The notes under the pieces: generated by a model
The model's input: only the letters and a program-made list of their open reading frames with translations
Database searches by the model: none
Told to the model about the DNA's origin: nothing
Position numbers and translations under genes: made by a program
Assembly: GCA_905116865.2 (NCBI GenBank)
Contig: CAJHNH020004879.1
Span: 917,050 to 981,049, forward strand
Reading direction: 5' to 3'
From: Candidula unifasciata
Lineage: Eukaryota > Mollusca > Gastropoda > Stylommatophora > Geomitridae
DNA length: 64,000 nucleotides
Shown here: positions 20,991 to 31,993 of the stretch, in pieces
How the letters are laid out: each line of letters begins with the position of its first letter
How positions within the stretch are numbered: the first letter of the stretch is position 1

Positions 20991-21889
20991 TTGTGTGGTC
21001 TAAATATTTGCCCGATCTTCTTAGACATTATTTTTTTAAAGTCTCTAGTTTATATGTAATATTCTGTGTGCCTCTGGTCAATAAAGATTTCGGTCGAAAC
21101 CTTCAACTGTTCCTCTCTCTCTCACTCTCTGTGCGTGTATGTAGCTATACCCCCCCCCCTTTCCTAATCAAAGCTGCTTGGCTTGCTTTGCGGGGGGAAA
21201 AACACACGTCTAACCTGCATTTCCGAAAGGGGAACTTTAGGTTATAATTGTGACATGGCTACATGTAGAATGGCTTAGCGCTGCTCGCTACAAAGTAGCC
21301 ACGAATAGGACTCTCGCAGTGCTGACGCGATCAAAGGTGACAGACCCAAATACTGTGCCCACGGGCGGCGAAGTCGTCTACCGGTCAGCCAATGAGCAAA
21401 CCGGTCGCCGATGTGTAGTCACAGTCTGTGTTCATAGAATTTATATATGCTAGCTCGATTACAGTCACTGTTATATTTAGTACAGACATAACTATAACCC
21501 ACCCATACTGGCCTACAGGTTACTTCATAACCATTGTGTTGTGCCCCAATAGACTGTGATCTCTGCGACTGCCGGCCCCAAGTCCGGTTGAGAAAGGAGA
21601 AGGGTTTGACGTTGTGTCAGCTCTCCTACCCTGTGAAGAAAATCTATTTGCTATAGAAACTTACAGGAAAGGATGCTATTCGGGTAAACAAACGAGTCAA
21701 GTGGTGTTTGGTGTACAGAGTGCAGATATGACGGCTATTGGTGAAAGCCACGCTCTGTGGAAGTCAGTGCTCAGGCACGAACACACACGCTCACTGGACA
21801 CTGGACTCAAAACTACTCACACGAATATGAGTCTTGAATGCAAGGAATACGACACAGCCAACAATATCCACCCAGGTGGCAGAAGAAAT
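20991..21889. other. Unassigned spacer
   Basis: Several medium open stretches (20954-21247, 21614-21925) have no recognisable domain. The last one runs into the LINE-R copy and may be its degraded 5' region. Confidence 0.35.
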
Positions 21890-22379
21890 CCAGAGATATC
21901 AGCTAGATATGTTAGGTTTAAGTGAAGTTAGGTGGCCAGCAGCAGACCAAAGAGTGGCATACTCTTATACACTCGGGGAGAGAAGATGAAAACCACATGG
22001 AAAGAGTTGGTATTGTTGTACATCCAGAGTTGTAAAATGTCTCCTAGAATCTGAATCTATTTAAAGTAGAATTATTAAGGTTCCGTTTAATACCTGGCAT
22101 GTTAAAATGATCATCATTCAGTGGTATGCCCCCAAAAATATGGTGAGTCTGAGGGTAAAGATCTCTTCTATGACCAGCCGGCGCATAAAGTTGTCAAATT
22201 GCTAAACACAACTTTGTAGAAGTAACGGGAGATTTGAACACAAAAGTAGGCAATGAAAATGCGGGTGTTGAGAGAGCTATGGGAAATAAATGAGTTAACA
22301 CAATGAATTAACATGGGAAACTTACTTTGTCACCCCTCTTCTACCTTTGGGTGTAGATAGAGGTTTGCCAGAGAGATCA

Positions 22380-22655
22380 CCAGATCTTTGTGTGCAGTTT
22401 TTGTGTGTGTGTGGTTTTGTTCCATTCCAGTCCTCTGTCGGTCAGGGACTGTCAGATGTTGTCTTTCCAGCAGACCCTTGGGCACCCTGGGGGTCTGGTT
22501 CACTGGTTCTTAGTCTCCCATGCCTGCCATGGTGGCCGATTTTCTCCCATTCTGCATACATGTCCAAACCATCGTAACTGTGACTGATCCACTTGAGTAA
22601 AAATGTAGAACGACCAGCTGAATTCTGTATGCAGTCAGATTTAGTAGTTCGAGGC
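22380..22655 (-). repeat. Reverse LINE 3' fragment inside LINE-R
   Basis: On the minus strand it reads RWFGHV.RMGENRPPWQAW across a stop-rich frame, a LINE C-terminal signature. It interrupts the endonuclease region of the surrounding plus-strand LINE-R. Confidence 0.4.
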
Positions 22656-22959
22656 ACTATCTTTGCTTATTAGGAGATTCATAAACTAATTTGACACTCA
22701 CCCTGTTGAGTCACTAAGAATCAAATAGACCACCCCTGTAGTAAAAAATATATAGAAGTTCTTTAATGACCGTACAAGCGTACAGAAGATCAGATGTGGA
22801 CAGTGACCGTTGGGAAATTAAAGCTGAAATGAAAAATTCCTGCACAAAAAAGCCAAAAATGTGTAACAAAGAATTGAGGGTCAAATATTTATTATGCAAG
22901 AGAAGAGTTCTAGCTTCAGCTGAAAAAAACAGGCTTGAAGCGGCCGGAGATAAGGGTTT

Positions 22960-23576
22960 ATGGTTCATACAACGGATTAACAACATGGCACAAGAGTATT
23001 ACCCTATAAGTGCTCCCATTCTACTTCTAACTCAAGCCTGAGTCCAAAGAATTTTAGCACAACTTGGTAGCACCATCAGGATTCCTTTTTCGATTTCCAA
23101 CTGCCAAAGGATTTTTTTACGGGCCCAACAATATACACATTGGTCCCCGTGTGGGTTCTGGGGCCCTATTACAGGGAAAACAAGAATAGATCTACTGCCT
23201 ACCCAAAAGCATGTTGTAAAAGTCAACTAATTGGGAGCTTCCTTCGAAGTCGGAGTACATCTGCCAGAGAGGCAAGGAACCAACAGTCTGCATACAAATT
23301 AGTCAGATCGGTAAAACGGATGCATACACAACACTCAGGTTCTGGAATAGGACTAGAGTCCAGAAGTGGATGAACAACCAGAACTTTCCGCCGGAGTTTA
23401 CTGCCGGTGAACGTGAAGAAGAAGAAGAATACATACAGGTATCCAATCTTACTACACAGAGACCAGGGGCAATTACTAGAGGTCCACGTGAAAAAAGCCC
23501 AGCCTTCACCCGGGTCTGAACCTTGGACCTCCAGTGCTTTAGGCGGACACCATGCCTCAAGACCACTCAGCTCCCC
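22960..23576 (-). repeat. SINE-C copy, itself split by a SINE-B
   Basis: It is flanked by a 13-bp target duplication with one mismatch: GAGATAAGGGTTT (22947-22959) and GAGATAAGAGTTT (23577-23589). The two halves (22960-23144 and 23430-23576) join into a normal SINE-C when the SINE-B between them is removed. Confidence 0.75.
23145..23429 (+). repeat. SINE-B, near full length, inside SINE-C
   Basis: It runs from CCCCGTGTGGGTTCTGGGGC to a (GAA)n tail. Flanks AATATACACATTGGT / AATACATACAGGTAT look like a diverged target duplication. It is one of the best templates for the family consensus (about 285 bp). Confidence 0.75.
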
Positions 23577-23989
23577 GAGATAAGAGTTTGAGGACAAATG
23601 GAATTATGTCAAGATCACAATTTTAGAAGCAGCAATGATTAGTACAAGACTAAAGAAGCATGACAGAAAATCTTGGATAAGTTATGACGCATGGCTCTGA
23701 ATTCAGCAAAGTAAAACACTGAAGCTTGCTATATGCAATACTAAAACAACAGAACAAGAAATCAGGAATAAAGAGGATTATAGGAAAGATGAATAGGCAG
23801 CTTAGAGTGGAAAAAAAAATAGTACAAAATACACTAACACAGTTATATAGTACTTTCAGACTGTGGGGTGTTGGAATGTTCCAAGTGCAATGATGTAAAG
23901 TTTTGATTGATTGATTGACTGGCTTATTCATTCATTCATTCGTTCATTTGTGTGTTCATTAATTCATTCACTCTCTCACTTATTCAAAC

Positions 23990-24283
23990 TTCTTCTTCTT
24001 CTTCGCGTTCACCATCTGTAAACTCTGGTGTAAAGTTCTGGTTGTTCGTCCACTTCTGGACTGCAGTCCTGTTCCAGAACCTGAGTGTTGCGTGTGCATC
24101 AGTTTTACAAATCTGATTCAATTAAATGCAGACTGCTGGTTCCTTGCCTCTCAGGCAGATGCACTCCGACTTCAAAGGAAGCTCCCCAGTTAGTGGACTC
24201 TTACGACATGCTTTTGGGGAGGCAGTGGGTCTATTCTTGTTTTCCCCACAATAGGGCCCCGGAACCCACACGGGGGACTTATT
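23990..24283 (-). repeat. SINE-B, near full length
   Basis: The plus strand begins with (CTT)n at 23990 and ends CCCACACGGGGG at 24283. It lies in the LINE-R linker, inverted relative to the copy at 23145, with 560 bp between them. Confidence 0.75.
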
Positions 24284-24779
24284 CAAACTGTGTAGTGGTT
24301 CCATTTAAAGTAAGAGTAGTAACATGCTTACACCTGACACTCAGCAGAAGAAGGGATGGGCAGAACACTTCCAAGAGACTTTAAATAGATTTCCCAGCAG
24401 GGAAACTATGAATTTTGATGAAGAGGCTAGAACAAACCTATGACCAATACATATAGGGCAGATAAACAACATGGAAATCATCGAGGTCATGCATTCATTA
24501 GCAAACAATAAGGCAGCTGGTGATGTTGATAATAATGCAGAAATGCTCAAGGCAAAAGAAGATGTGGCCATAGACCGAGTGAAAGATTTGTTAATAGAAT
24601 GTGGGCAGAGAAACAAAATCCCACATCAACTGTTAAAATTCCTAAGAATGGTATCTCAAAAATGACTAAAAACTGGAGAGAAATTACGCTGTTATTAGTA
24701 ATGTCCAAAACTTTTTGTAAAATAATTCTCAATACAATTAAAGCTGCCTGTGTTATCATCATCATGTGCCCTGCCAACT

Positions 24780-25430
24780 GGAACAGCTCTCTTGATAATA
24801 TAATATTCCTCCATGCCACAGTTTCAGCCCATCCAGCATCATCTCTCTTGGTCTGTCTCTACCCCTTTTTCCACTGATCTATCCTGTTGTCACGATATTC
24901 ACCAAAGTCTCTCTTCTCATTATATGGCCAAAGAACAGTGTTTGTCTCTTTCTTATTGTTGTATATAGCAGTCTACTTTCATTAGCTTCTTTCAAGCAGT
25001 CATTGTAAGTTACTCTGGCCGTCCAAGGTATTCGTAACATTCGTCTCAGAAACCACATCTCTATTGCTTCAAAATTCTTTCTTAATTTGTTCAGCGACAT
25101 TCCAAGATTCGCTACTATACAGCAGAACAGGTTCTATGTAACATTTTAGCATCCTCTTTCTGACATTAAATGACAGCGATTTATTGCATAAGATATTTTT
25201 CATTTTCTGAAATGCAGCTTTTGCTTGAACTAATCTGCTTTTAATCTCTGTCACACATTTTCCATCTAATGATATGATTGTTCCCAGATATTTGAACTTA
25301 CTGACTTGGTTAAGTCTTTTACCTTCAATTTCCTCGTGATATACCCCCATTAAACTTACACTTAACATTAGAGAGAACATCAGACAACATTGTATGACTA
25401 ATATAATGTAATTGCAATTTCTGTTCAATC
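24780..25430 (-). pseudogene. LINE-R C-terminal region, reverse orientation
   Basis: Minus-strand frames 25428-25069 and 25100-24879 encode the post-RT region: VSKFKYLGTIISLDGKCVTE, then IKSRLVQAKAAFQKMKNILC, YIEPVLLYSSESWNV, then WFLRRMLRIPWTARVTYND and RKRQTLFFGHIMRRE. This is the classic order for RTE-like and related LINEs after the YADD block. One frameshift near 25085 and the lack of the RT core show it is dead. It meets the plus-strand LINE-R copy nearly tail to tail. Confidence 0.7.
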
Positions 25431-25845
25431 AATATTTAAGCACACAATCAGGTATTGATGCCAAATGCAGTTTAAACAAACAGTTAAAACATAGAAAAAA
25501 AAAGCAAAATCCTGTTTACAATCGTGATTCCAAAAATAAACTAACTTGGACTCAGAGAAAGCATAACAGAATACCAAGAGAGGGACTAGATCATCAGCAT
25601 GTGCTATGAAAGTTGCTCTATCGATGAATTCTCTCTCTTAACAGAGGTTCTGAGGTATTTTATGACAGCTGTTCGTTCTCACAAGCCATGTTAAGTGTTG
25701 GTCCAAAGCAACTTAACCTCACCATCATGTTTCCATTTTTCTTCTCATCAAACGACCCCAAAAGGATGACTGCCTCTTTCTGATGTTTTTATCAACTTAT
25801 GATGACCTTGAGTGGCCGGTCGAAAGGATTTTCCTCTTCTTTACT

Positions 25846-25910
25846 TTTGCAGAAAGTTCTGGTTGTTTTTCAACTTCTGAACTTTAGTCTTTTTTCTAGA
25901 ACTCAAGTTT
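25846..25910 (-). repeat. SINE-B fragment
   Basis: AGAAAGTTCTGGTTGTT and TTCTAGAACTCAAGTTTT match the family. It is short and diverged. Confidence 0.4.
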
Positions 25911-25974
25911 TAGCTGAAAGGATAAGAATGCTAGGCTTTTATGTGGGAGACACAGGTCAAGAGCTTTGGTAGGG

Positions 25975-26170
25975 TTGTGAGTTATTTCAGTCGTTGACAA
26001 CTTTGTTGGTTTCTGTCAGCTGCCTTTACTTCCCAGGACGTTACCTGGTACCCATTTTGAGTTGTGTCAACTGGGAGTCAAGGTCAGTTTTGAAAATAGT
26101 CTTTCATGATGTGGATTTGATCCTCAGACCAGCAGACAAGCATCTAGCCACTACGATAAGGCAGCTTCCT
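25975..26170 (-). repeat. SINE-A copy
   Basis: It shares CTGCCTTTACTTCCCAGGAC and CATCTAGCCACTACGATAAG (the tRNA-like head on the minus strand) with the copies at 39749 and 53941. Confidence 0.55.
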
Positions 26171-26239
26171 GTGTTTCTTCTTTAGCGATAACCAAACAGT
26201 CCATAATGCACATCTGTATTACAATACTCTTCTGAAACA

Positions 26240-26650
26240 TCACCAGTACCACAAAATGCTCAGGTGAATTTACAAACCACACACTCATCATCATCATTAA
26301 CTATGCTCATAAAGACAGAGATGAGATGGTTCCGAAGACAGTGGTTGATGTCTTTGAGGTGCTTGAGGCTGACAGATATCAGTTTCATTTTCGTACCAGG
26401 GCAGGCAGGAATGCAAGGAGATGAGCAAGGTGATAGGCTTGTAGGCTATGCCTACTGTGAAGACAGATGAGCAACAGACCAGGCTGATATGATGAATGCT
26501 CTAAGAGAAGTAAAGTGTTTGCGAGAACCCGGTGACTGAATCAGTAATGATGACCAAACAACAAGAACAGCAAGTTAAAAGGGGTGTGGCCAGACAAGAG
26601 CACTATGTTGTTTACACAGACTGGCTAGCAGTAACATCTCTCACTCAGTA
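26240..26650 (+). pseudogene. LINE-N RNase H fragment
   Basis: The stretch 26264-26470 reads FIFVPGQAGMQGDEQGDRLV, the end of an RNase H domain (usual PGHAGVxGNExADxLA). The usual H is replaced by Q and the N by D. It then continues to the family 3' tail region. It is 5'-truncated and frame-broken. Confidence 0.5.
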
Positions 26651-26654
26651 AAGG

Positions 26655-26750
26655 ATTGTTCTTCTTCTTCTTGTTCTTCACTCTTACCCGTTGTAAACTA
26701 CAGTGGAAAGTCCTGGCTGTTCATCCACTTCAGGACTTTGGTCTTTGATA
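26655..26750 (-). repeat. SINE-B 3'-end fragment
   Basis: A (CTT)n start on the plus strand is followed by GTTGTAAACTACAGTGGAAA and GTTCATCCACTTCAGGACTT. Confidence 0.5.
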
Positions 26751-27984
26751 AGCAGTATGAGCCCTGGTCCACAAGGGGTTCAGCACTTCTGCACCGCATA
26801 TTCAATGGTTAACTGTGGCGCGGTGATTTCTGTCACAGGCGTGAGGTAAAGTTAAGCCCAACGTGATGTGTATAAGGAGTTACTCCATACGTCATTCGGG
26901 CGCGAGTCCTGCACTGTTCTGGTTTTACGGAACCTCACGCAAGACTCCCGCAGCACGTCCTCGTCGTGCGCCACGGATAATGTCTCAAATGAGCATTAAC
27001 AGAGCTGTCAGGGGATCTCGGAGTTGGTGGCCCCCAGAGGTGTATAGTCCTTGTGGCTCTCATCACCCCGCCCCCAAACGCAAGGGTGAAAAGCTTAACA
27101 AAACTCATTAGGAACATGAGTAAAGTGCTTGCCAAACGTACAACTAAAATGACAACATTCGGTTAAAAGTTTGTGGGGTGAAGAGAACATTGCGTTGCTG
27201 AGACTCAACCCTTGACCTAGAGATTTACCCGCAGCACAGACGAGTAACATCTCCTGGGGGTGGCGTCTTGCAGCAAGATTCTATCCATGTACATCCTCTG
27301 TCAACCCTCAGTGTCGTCGCCAAAGCGCTGAGGTGCACCATGACGGCAACCATCCATCGGCCGGTTAAGCCCAAATGTCTGACAAAAATTGATCCTACTG
27401 CACACGAGCAAGCTCAAAATTTGACCATCATAGATCGTATTGACTGGAAAAAGTCCAAATGTCCACATCCCGAGACCCCACTCGCTCGAGTGTTGGGACC
27501 AAACAGATAAAGACATGCCTGACGCATGATTGATTCTCCATTCTGTCGTGCTAACAGCACGCTAAAGATGATAATCGTGCAACGAAAAAGATAGTACCTA
27601 TTCGTGTGGTCACAAAAGTCCAGAACCCATAGACTGCTTCCCGTTGATCTCCGGAGGGCGCAGCCGGTGTCGAGCGGGAAGCCTAATACGGCTGTGAGGT
27701 TAAGCAGTTATGCGCAGGACGTGACGATTCCTTGAGTGAGTCCAGAACCAGAGCGTTATGTGCCGGCTCTGCATTTATGGAAGCCTCCTTGGATGGCGGG
27801 GAATGCCTATGATCTGCCCCTGCCTTCCTTTGAGGGCCAACCGTTCCACACAGGGCTGTCCCAAATGGAGTACTTCGGGAGCAACACCTATGGAGAAAGG
27901 GACAAAGAGGACACCACACAAATAAGGTCACATCTCGACCCACAAAAAAAAATGGCCACAGTCATCCTAGAAATAGGCCTGACG
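26751..27984. other. Unassigned, GC-richer region
   Basis: No domain is recognised. An open stretch from 27736 (147 codons on the plus strand) runs into a SINE-B and ends there, so at least its last third is repeat-derived. The part 27745-27985 is of unknown origin. Confidence 0.35.
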
Positions 27985-28143
27985 TCTTCCCTCGAAGTCG
28001 GAGTACATCTGCCCGTGAGGCAGGGAACAGCAAAACGGTTGTACACGCAAAACTCAGGTCCAGGTAAAAGCCAAAAGTCCAAGCGGACGATTAACCGGAA
28101 CCTTCCACCGGAATTCACGGCCGGTGAACGAAGAAGAAGAAGA
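27985..28143 (+). repeat. SINE-B 3' part
   Basis: It starts at CTTCCCTCGAAGTCGGAGTA and ends at GAAGAAGAAGAAAA. It is 5'-truncated and shortened in the middle. Confidence 0.6.
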
Positions 28144-28640
28144 AAATGGTTAACTCTTTCAGCACCAAGAAACGCATGATGTGTTAATCCTATCTTGTAA
28201 ATCTTAACCACTATGTGCTGTGTTCTTTACTTTATGTTTTTTATCATAGCACTCAACTGAAATCCGACTTCTTCAATGGTCATTTCCATTGAAATGTCGC
28301 CACCCAATATTTCTAATAGTGGCTTTCTGCCCATTTGGACATCTATTGTAGAACCTTCTGGGACTGTAAGAGTTAAAAGATTTTATCTCATAAGTGTTGA
28401 CTTTACATATGAAACATATAAAATGGCACTGGTAGTATATATTTTTATGAATATACTTTGTATAAAATGGTGGTTTGTCGACATAGTTATGTTTCAATGT
28501 CTTAAATAAGTTCTGATAAACACATTAAATCTGTACTAATCATCTAATGAATCTAGGACATGACAGTCAGCATTATAAATACTGTAATTTGTCCTCTCTG
28601 CGGATCTCTAGGTTAGATTTTGGTCAAATGTTTAAATAAT
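28144..28640. other. Unassigned spacer
   Basis: AT-rich, with no gene or repeat I can name. Confidence 0.3.
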
Positions 28641-28985
28641 CACTATACCCAATTCCCTGTACGGTTTCCAGAGCCCTACTTTAAGAAAAGACAAGAAAAG
28701 AACCGCTGCAAGTTTATCGTAAAGAATGATCAATTTAAGGCTCATTGAAAATACAGCCTAACTCCTCACGTGAATCCACAGCCTGACTTCTGGAGCGATG
28801 AAGAATAGACCCTACAGCTCTCTCTAACAAGCATGTAAAAGGCAACAAGTTAGGGCACTGCTAAAATCGGATGTTTCTAGGCTGAAAGGTGCAGATATCG
28901 CTGCCTGGCTAAAAACTACAATTGTGCCAATTGCTCTTTTAAAGGTCAATGCAGAAAAAGAAGAAGCAGCCCAGTTGTATACCAC
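28641..28985 (+). repeat. SINE-B2 copy
   Basis: A divergent relative of SINE-B. It has the same 5' half (GGTTTCCAGAGCCCTAC, AGAATAGACCC, AACAAGCATGTAAAAG) but a different 3' half with GCCTGGCTAAAAACTACA and CTCTTTTAAAGGTCAATGCA, then a GAA-type tail. The same 3' half occurs at 36800-37018 and 40996-41157. Confidence 0.6.
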
Positions 28986-28998
28986 AACAATCAAGGAG

Positions 28999-29083
28999 AA
29001 GGAGAAGAAGAAGAAGAAGAAGAAGAAGAAGAAGAAGAAGACGAAGAAGAAGAAGAAGAAGAAGAAGAAGAAGAAGAAGAAGA
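28999..29083. repeat. (GAA)n microsatellite
   Basis: About 28 GAA/GAC units, probably expanded from the tail of the SINE-B2 just upstream. The leucine-rich open stretch on the other strand is an artefact of this tract. Confidence 0.8.
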
Positions 29084-29139
29084 CGACAATCAGATGAAAG
29101 ACAAGCTAAATAAACTACCGTATTAGTACTTAATTTAGC

Positions 29140-29850
29140 TATGGCTCCAATCATATTCACATATGTGTAGTACATAAATATTCATAACTAAACAAAAAAA
29201 AAACAAAAAAAAAAAAAAAAAAAACAACCTTACATATGTGTAGTATATAAACATTCAGAATTAAAAATCTTCTATAAGTGGAGCACACAAATATTTATAG
29301 TATTAGAAACCCTTTTATATATGTAGTATATAAACACTTATAGAATAAAAAAACAAAAACTGACACATGTGTAGAAGGTAATCATAGAAAAAAAAAGAAG
29401 AAGAAAAAACCCTTGCATATGTGTACTTGGTAAGCACCTGTATATCTGTGTGCTGTCTGTTTTCGTTTACCGGTAGTAAACCCTGATAGAAAGTCCTGGT
29501 TGTTCATCCATATCTAGATTTTGCGGCTTTGTTCAAGAACCTGGGCTTTGCTTGTGCACCCGCTTCACAGATCTGATCTAACAGTATGCAGACTGTTGGT
29601 ACCTTGAACTCTGACCAGAGTACTCTAATTAATTTACTTCTTCAACATGATTGTTAGGGTGGCAGTGCGTCTCTTCTTCTTCTCACTCACAGTGGGGCCT
29701 CAAAACTCACAAGAGGGTGTAGTTTATAAACATTGTTAGTTTAAAATATATTTTTACAAACATGTACAGCATATAAACATTCAAAATAAGCAAACAAACT
29801 TTACATATGTGTGGTATAAAAACATTCATAATTTGAAAAAACAACCTTAC
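29140..29850. repeat. Degenerate AT-rich tandem array, interrupted by SINE-B
   Basis: A motif like ACATATGTGTAGTATATAAA followed by ACATTCA recurs near 29155, 29232, 29310, 29363, 29415, 29765 and 29806. The gap between 29450 and 29720 is exactly a SINE-B. Confidence 0.55.
29450..29715 (-). repeat. SINE-B copy inside the AT-rich array
   Basis: It shows AGAAAGTCCTGGTTGTTCAT, CAAGAACCTGGGCTTTG and AGTATGCAGACTGTTGGTAC, all family blocks in reverse. Confidence 0.6.
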
Positions 29851-30075
29851 CAATGTTTTGTAAATAAAAATATCAGGGCCAATAAAACATTTTTTTAATG
29901 TTAATATATTATCTTTATGCTGAACACACTTTTAGCAGCTTATCATCTGTTAATACACACATTGAAGACAGAGGAAACTCAAGTAGTATATACAAATTTA
30001 TAGTCAACAATACAGACCAGAAAAAAGAAGATAAACAGCTGTGAATTTGTTCAAGACTCCGACCCTATGAAGCTC

Positions 30076-30262
30076 ATTGCTGCAGATATTCCCCTCCCCA
30101 CCTTAATTCATTTTGACAAACATAGGTGATCAACAAAATTAAACTTTGTTGGAGTTTACTGCCAGTGAACGCAAACAAGAAGAAGAGGTTCATTGCTACA
30201 AATATTACCTGCCTTAATTCATCTAAGGAAATATTTGTGATCAACAAAATAAACTTTGTTAT
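30076..30262. repeat. ~70-bp tandem duplication with a SINE-B end between the copies
   Basis: 30076-30150 and 30191-30260 both read ATTGCTrCAAATATT-like sequence followed by CCTTAATTCAT and GATCAACAAAATwAAACTTTGTT. Between them (30148-30187) lies the last 40 bp of a SINE-B (GGAGTTTACTGCCAGTGAAC and GAAGAAGAG). Confidence 0.6.
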
Positions 30263-30359
30263 AATTTTTTTTCACAATTCAAAACAAATATCACTGATAC
30301 ATTTGGTTTCTTAAAATTATTTACAGATAAGGATCTTCAGGTTTAAGAAAAAAAATCTC

Positions 30360-30480
30360 ACGGTTCAATGAATGAATGGATCAAGAACTGAAATCACTGA
30401 ATTCAGGACATTCTCACAGGTGCTTTGTCTCTTTCTTTAGTAGCCAACGAAGAGTCTAGATACTAATACTACCATCTGTA
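30360..30480 (-). repeat. LINE-N 3'-tail fragment
   Basis: AAGAACTGAAATCACTGAAT, GGACATTCTCACAGGTGC and AGCCAACGAAGAGTC match the tail copies at 43860 and 48520. Confidence 0.5.
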
Positions 30481-30819
30481 ACGTGATTAAAATTCGTCTG
30501 TGTCCCTCCCCCCTCCCAAGTGTTGAATATCTTCCATACCCCTTGTTCAATTTGTTATATAGTAGCTCATCACCCAGAGAAGCCGCAGCTAGCCTACACA
30601 TTAACCCACATATGTCCTGGAGAGAAAGCCTATGATTTGCACCTGCTCTGAGCCTTGCCAGGCTATGTAAGCCATTCTACACGTTCGGCTGCGGTTTCTG
30701 TTTTCCGAAGCATGCCCCGTGAGTCCGCTGCAATTACCACATGTTGGGCTGTGCTGCTCAAAGCTACTGGAAACCTTTATTCTCATACCGGTTGTTGTAA
30801 TGTTATGTAAAGGCTTACT

Positions 30820-31715
30820 CAGAAGCTCCACTCATTCCCCTCTGCAATCTCTCACTGTTCAAAAAGGACCATCATCACAGAACTTGGGACAGACCCACAG
30901 GTGCTCTGATCTCCCCCTCAGAAGCTCCACTCATTCACCTCTGCAATCTCTCACTGTTCAAAAAGGACCATCATCACAGAACTTGGGACAGACCCACAGG
31001 TGCTCTGATCTCCCCTTCAGAAGCTCCACTCATTCACCTCTGCAATCTCTCACTGTTCAAAAAGGACCATCATCACAGAACTTGGGACAGACCCACAGGT
31101 GCTCTGATCTCCCCCTCAGAAGCTTCACTCATTCACCTCTGTAATCTCTCACTGTTCAAAAATGACCATCATCACAGAACTTGGGACAGACCCACAGGTG
31201 CTCTGATCTCCCCCTCAGAAGCTCCACTCATTCACCTCTGTAATCTCTCATGTTTAAAAAGGACCATCATCACAGAACTCGGGGCAGACCCACAGGTGCT
31301 CTGATCTCCCCCTCAGAAGCTCCACTCATTTACCTCTGCAATCTCTCATGTTTAAAAAGGACCATAATCACAGAACTTGGGACAGACCCACAGGTGCTCT
31401 GATCTCCCCCTCAGAAGCTCCACTCATTCACCTCTGCAATCTCTCATGTTTAAAAAGGACCATAATCACAGAACTTGGGACAGACCCACAGGTGCTCTGA
31501 TCTCCCCCTCAGAAGCTCCACTCATTCCCCTCTGCAATCTCTCACTGTTCAAAAAGGACCATCATCACAGAACTTGGGACAGACCCACAGGTGCTCTGAT
31601 CTCCCCCTCAGAAGCCCCACTCATTCACCTCTGTAATCTCTCATGTTTAAAAAGGACCATCATCACAGAACTAGGGGCAGATCCACAGGTGCTCTGATCT
31701 ACCCCTCAAAAGCCT
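30820..31715. repeat. 99-bp minisatellite, about 9 copies
   Basis: AGAAGC(T/C)(C/T)CACTCATT starts at 30820, 30920, 31019, 31118, 31217, 31315, 31413, 31511 and 31610, with a final degenerate start at 31708. Periods are 98-100 bp. Units also share CACTGTTCAAAAAGGACC and GACAGACCCACAGGTGCTC. Two subtypes exist: CACTGTTC (99 bp) and CATGTTTA (98 bp). The 99-bp period is a multiple of three, so several frames stay open by chance; the 33-residue repeats in 30719-31144 follow from this. Confidence 0.9.
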
Positions 31716-31719
31716 TTCA

Positions 31720-31835
31720 TAAGGTTGCAGCTGGCACTGTTAGCTTAGGAACCCTATTTGGCTACAGAGGAAGGATACAGAGCACATTTGTAAATGTCCA
31801 AAGTGCAGTGATGTCAATTCTTGCCTGACTGTTAG
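31720..31835 (+). repeat. LINE-N 3'-tail fragment
   Basis: It contains GGCACTGTTAGCTTAGGAAC, CAAAGTGCAGTGATGTCAAT and TTCTTGCCTGACTG. It abuts the minisatellite, which may have grown from sequence next to this LINE end. Confidence 0.5.
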
Positions 31836-31869
31836 AATTATTCATTCATAGATATAACAAACCTATAAG

Positions 31870-31934
31870 TGTGTGTGTGTGTGTGTGTGTATGTGTGTGT
31901 GTGTGTACAGACAGACACACACACACATACACAC

Positions 31935-31973
<39 letters not shown>

Positions 31974-31993
31974 GAGAGAGAGACAGAGAGAAA
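31870..31993. repeat. (GT)n-(AC)n-(GA)n compound microsatellite
   Basis: GT repeats at 31870-31906, AC repeats to about 31937, then GA repeats to 31990. Cys/Val- and Arg/Glu-rich open stretches here are artefacts. Confidence 0.9.

Larger units (their letters stand above)
21890..24775 (+). pseudogene. LINE-R copy: endonuclease to RT, riddled with insertions
   Basis: Endonuclease relics are at about 21905-22300 (LGLSEVRWP..., then GDLNTKVGNENAGVERAMGN across frame changes). The end of the endonuclease domain follows at about 22670-22910 (IHKL.WHSP, then YRRSDVDSDRWEIKAEMK). A linker lies at about 23590-23830, and the start of the reverse transcriptase at 24340-24665 (EIIEVMHSLANNKAAGDVDN, AEMLKA). 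The order is that of RTE-like LINEs. At least four later insertions split it: a reverse LINE piece, SINE-C with SINE-B inside, and an inverted SINE-B. No frame is intact. Confidence 0.65.

Noticed and set aside
28939..29175. Leucine-rich minus-strand ORF
   Set aside because: Pure translation of the (GAA)n tract.
30719..31697. CRISPR-like appearance and repeat-protein ORFs (141 and 106 codons)
   Set aside because: The array is a contiguous 98-99-bp minisatellite with no unique spacers, in an animal genome. The ORFs exist because the period is a multiple of three, and they are open in more than one frame.
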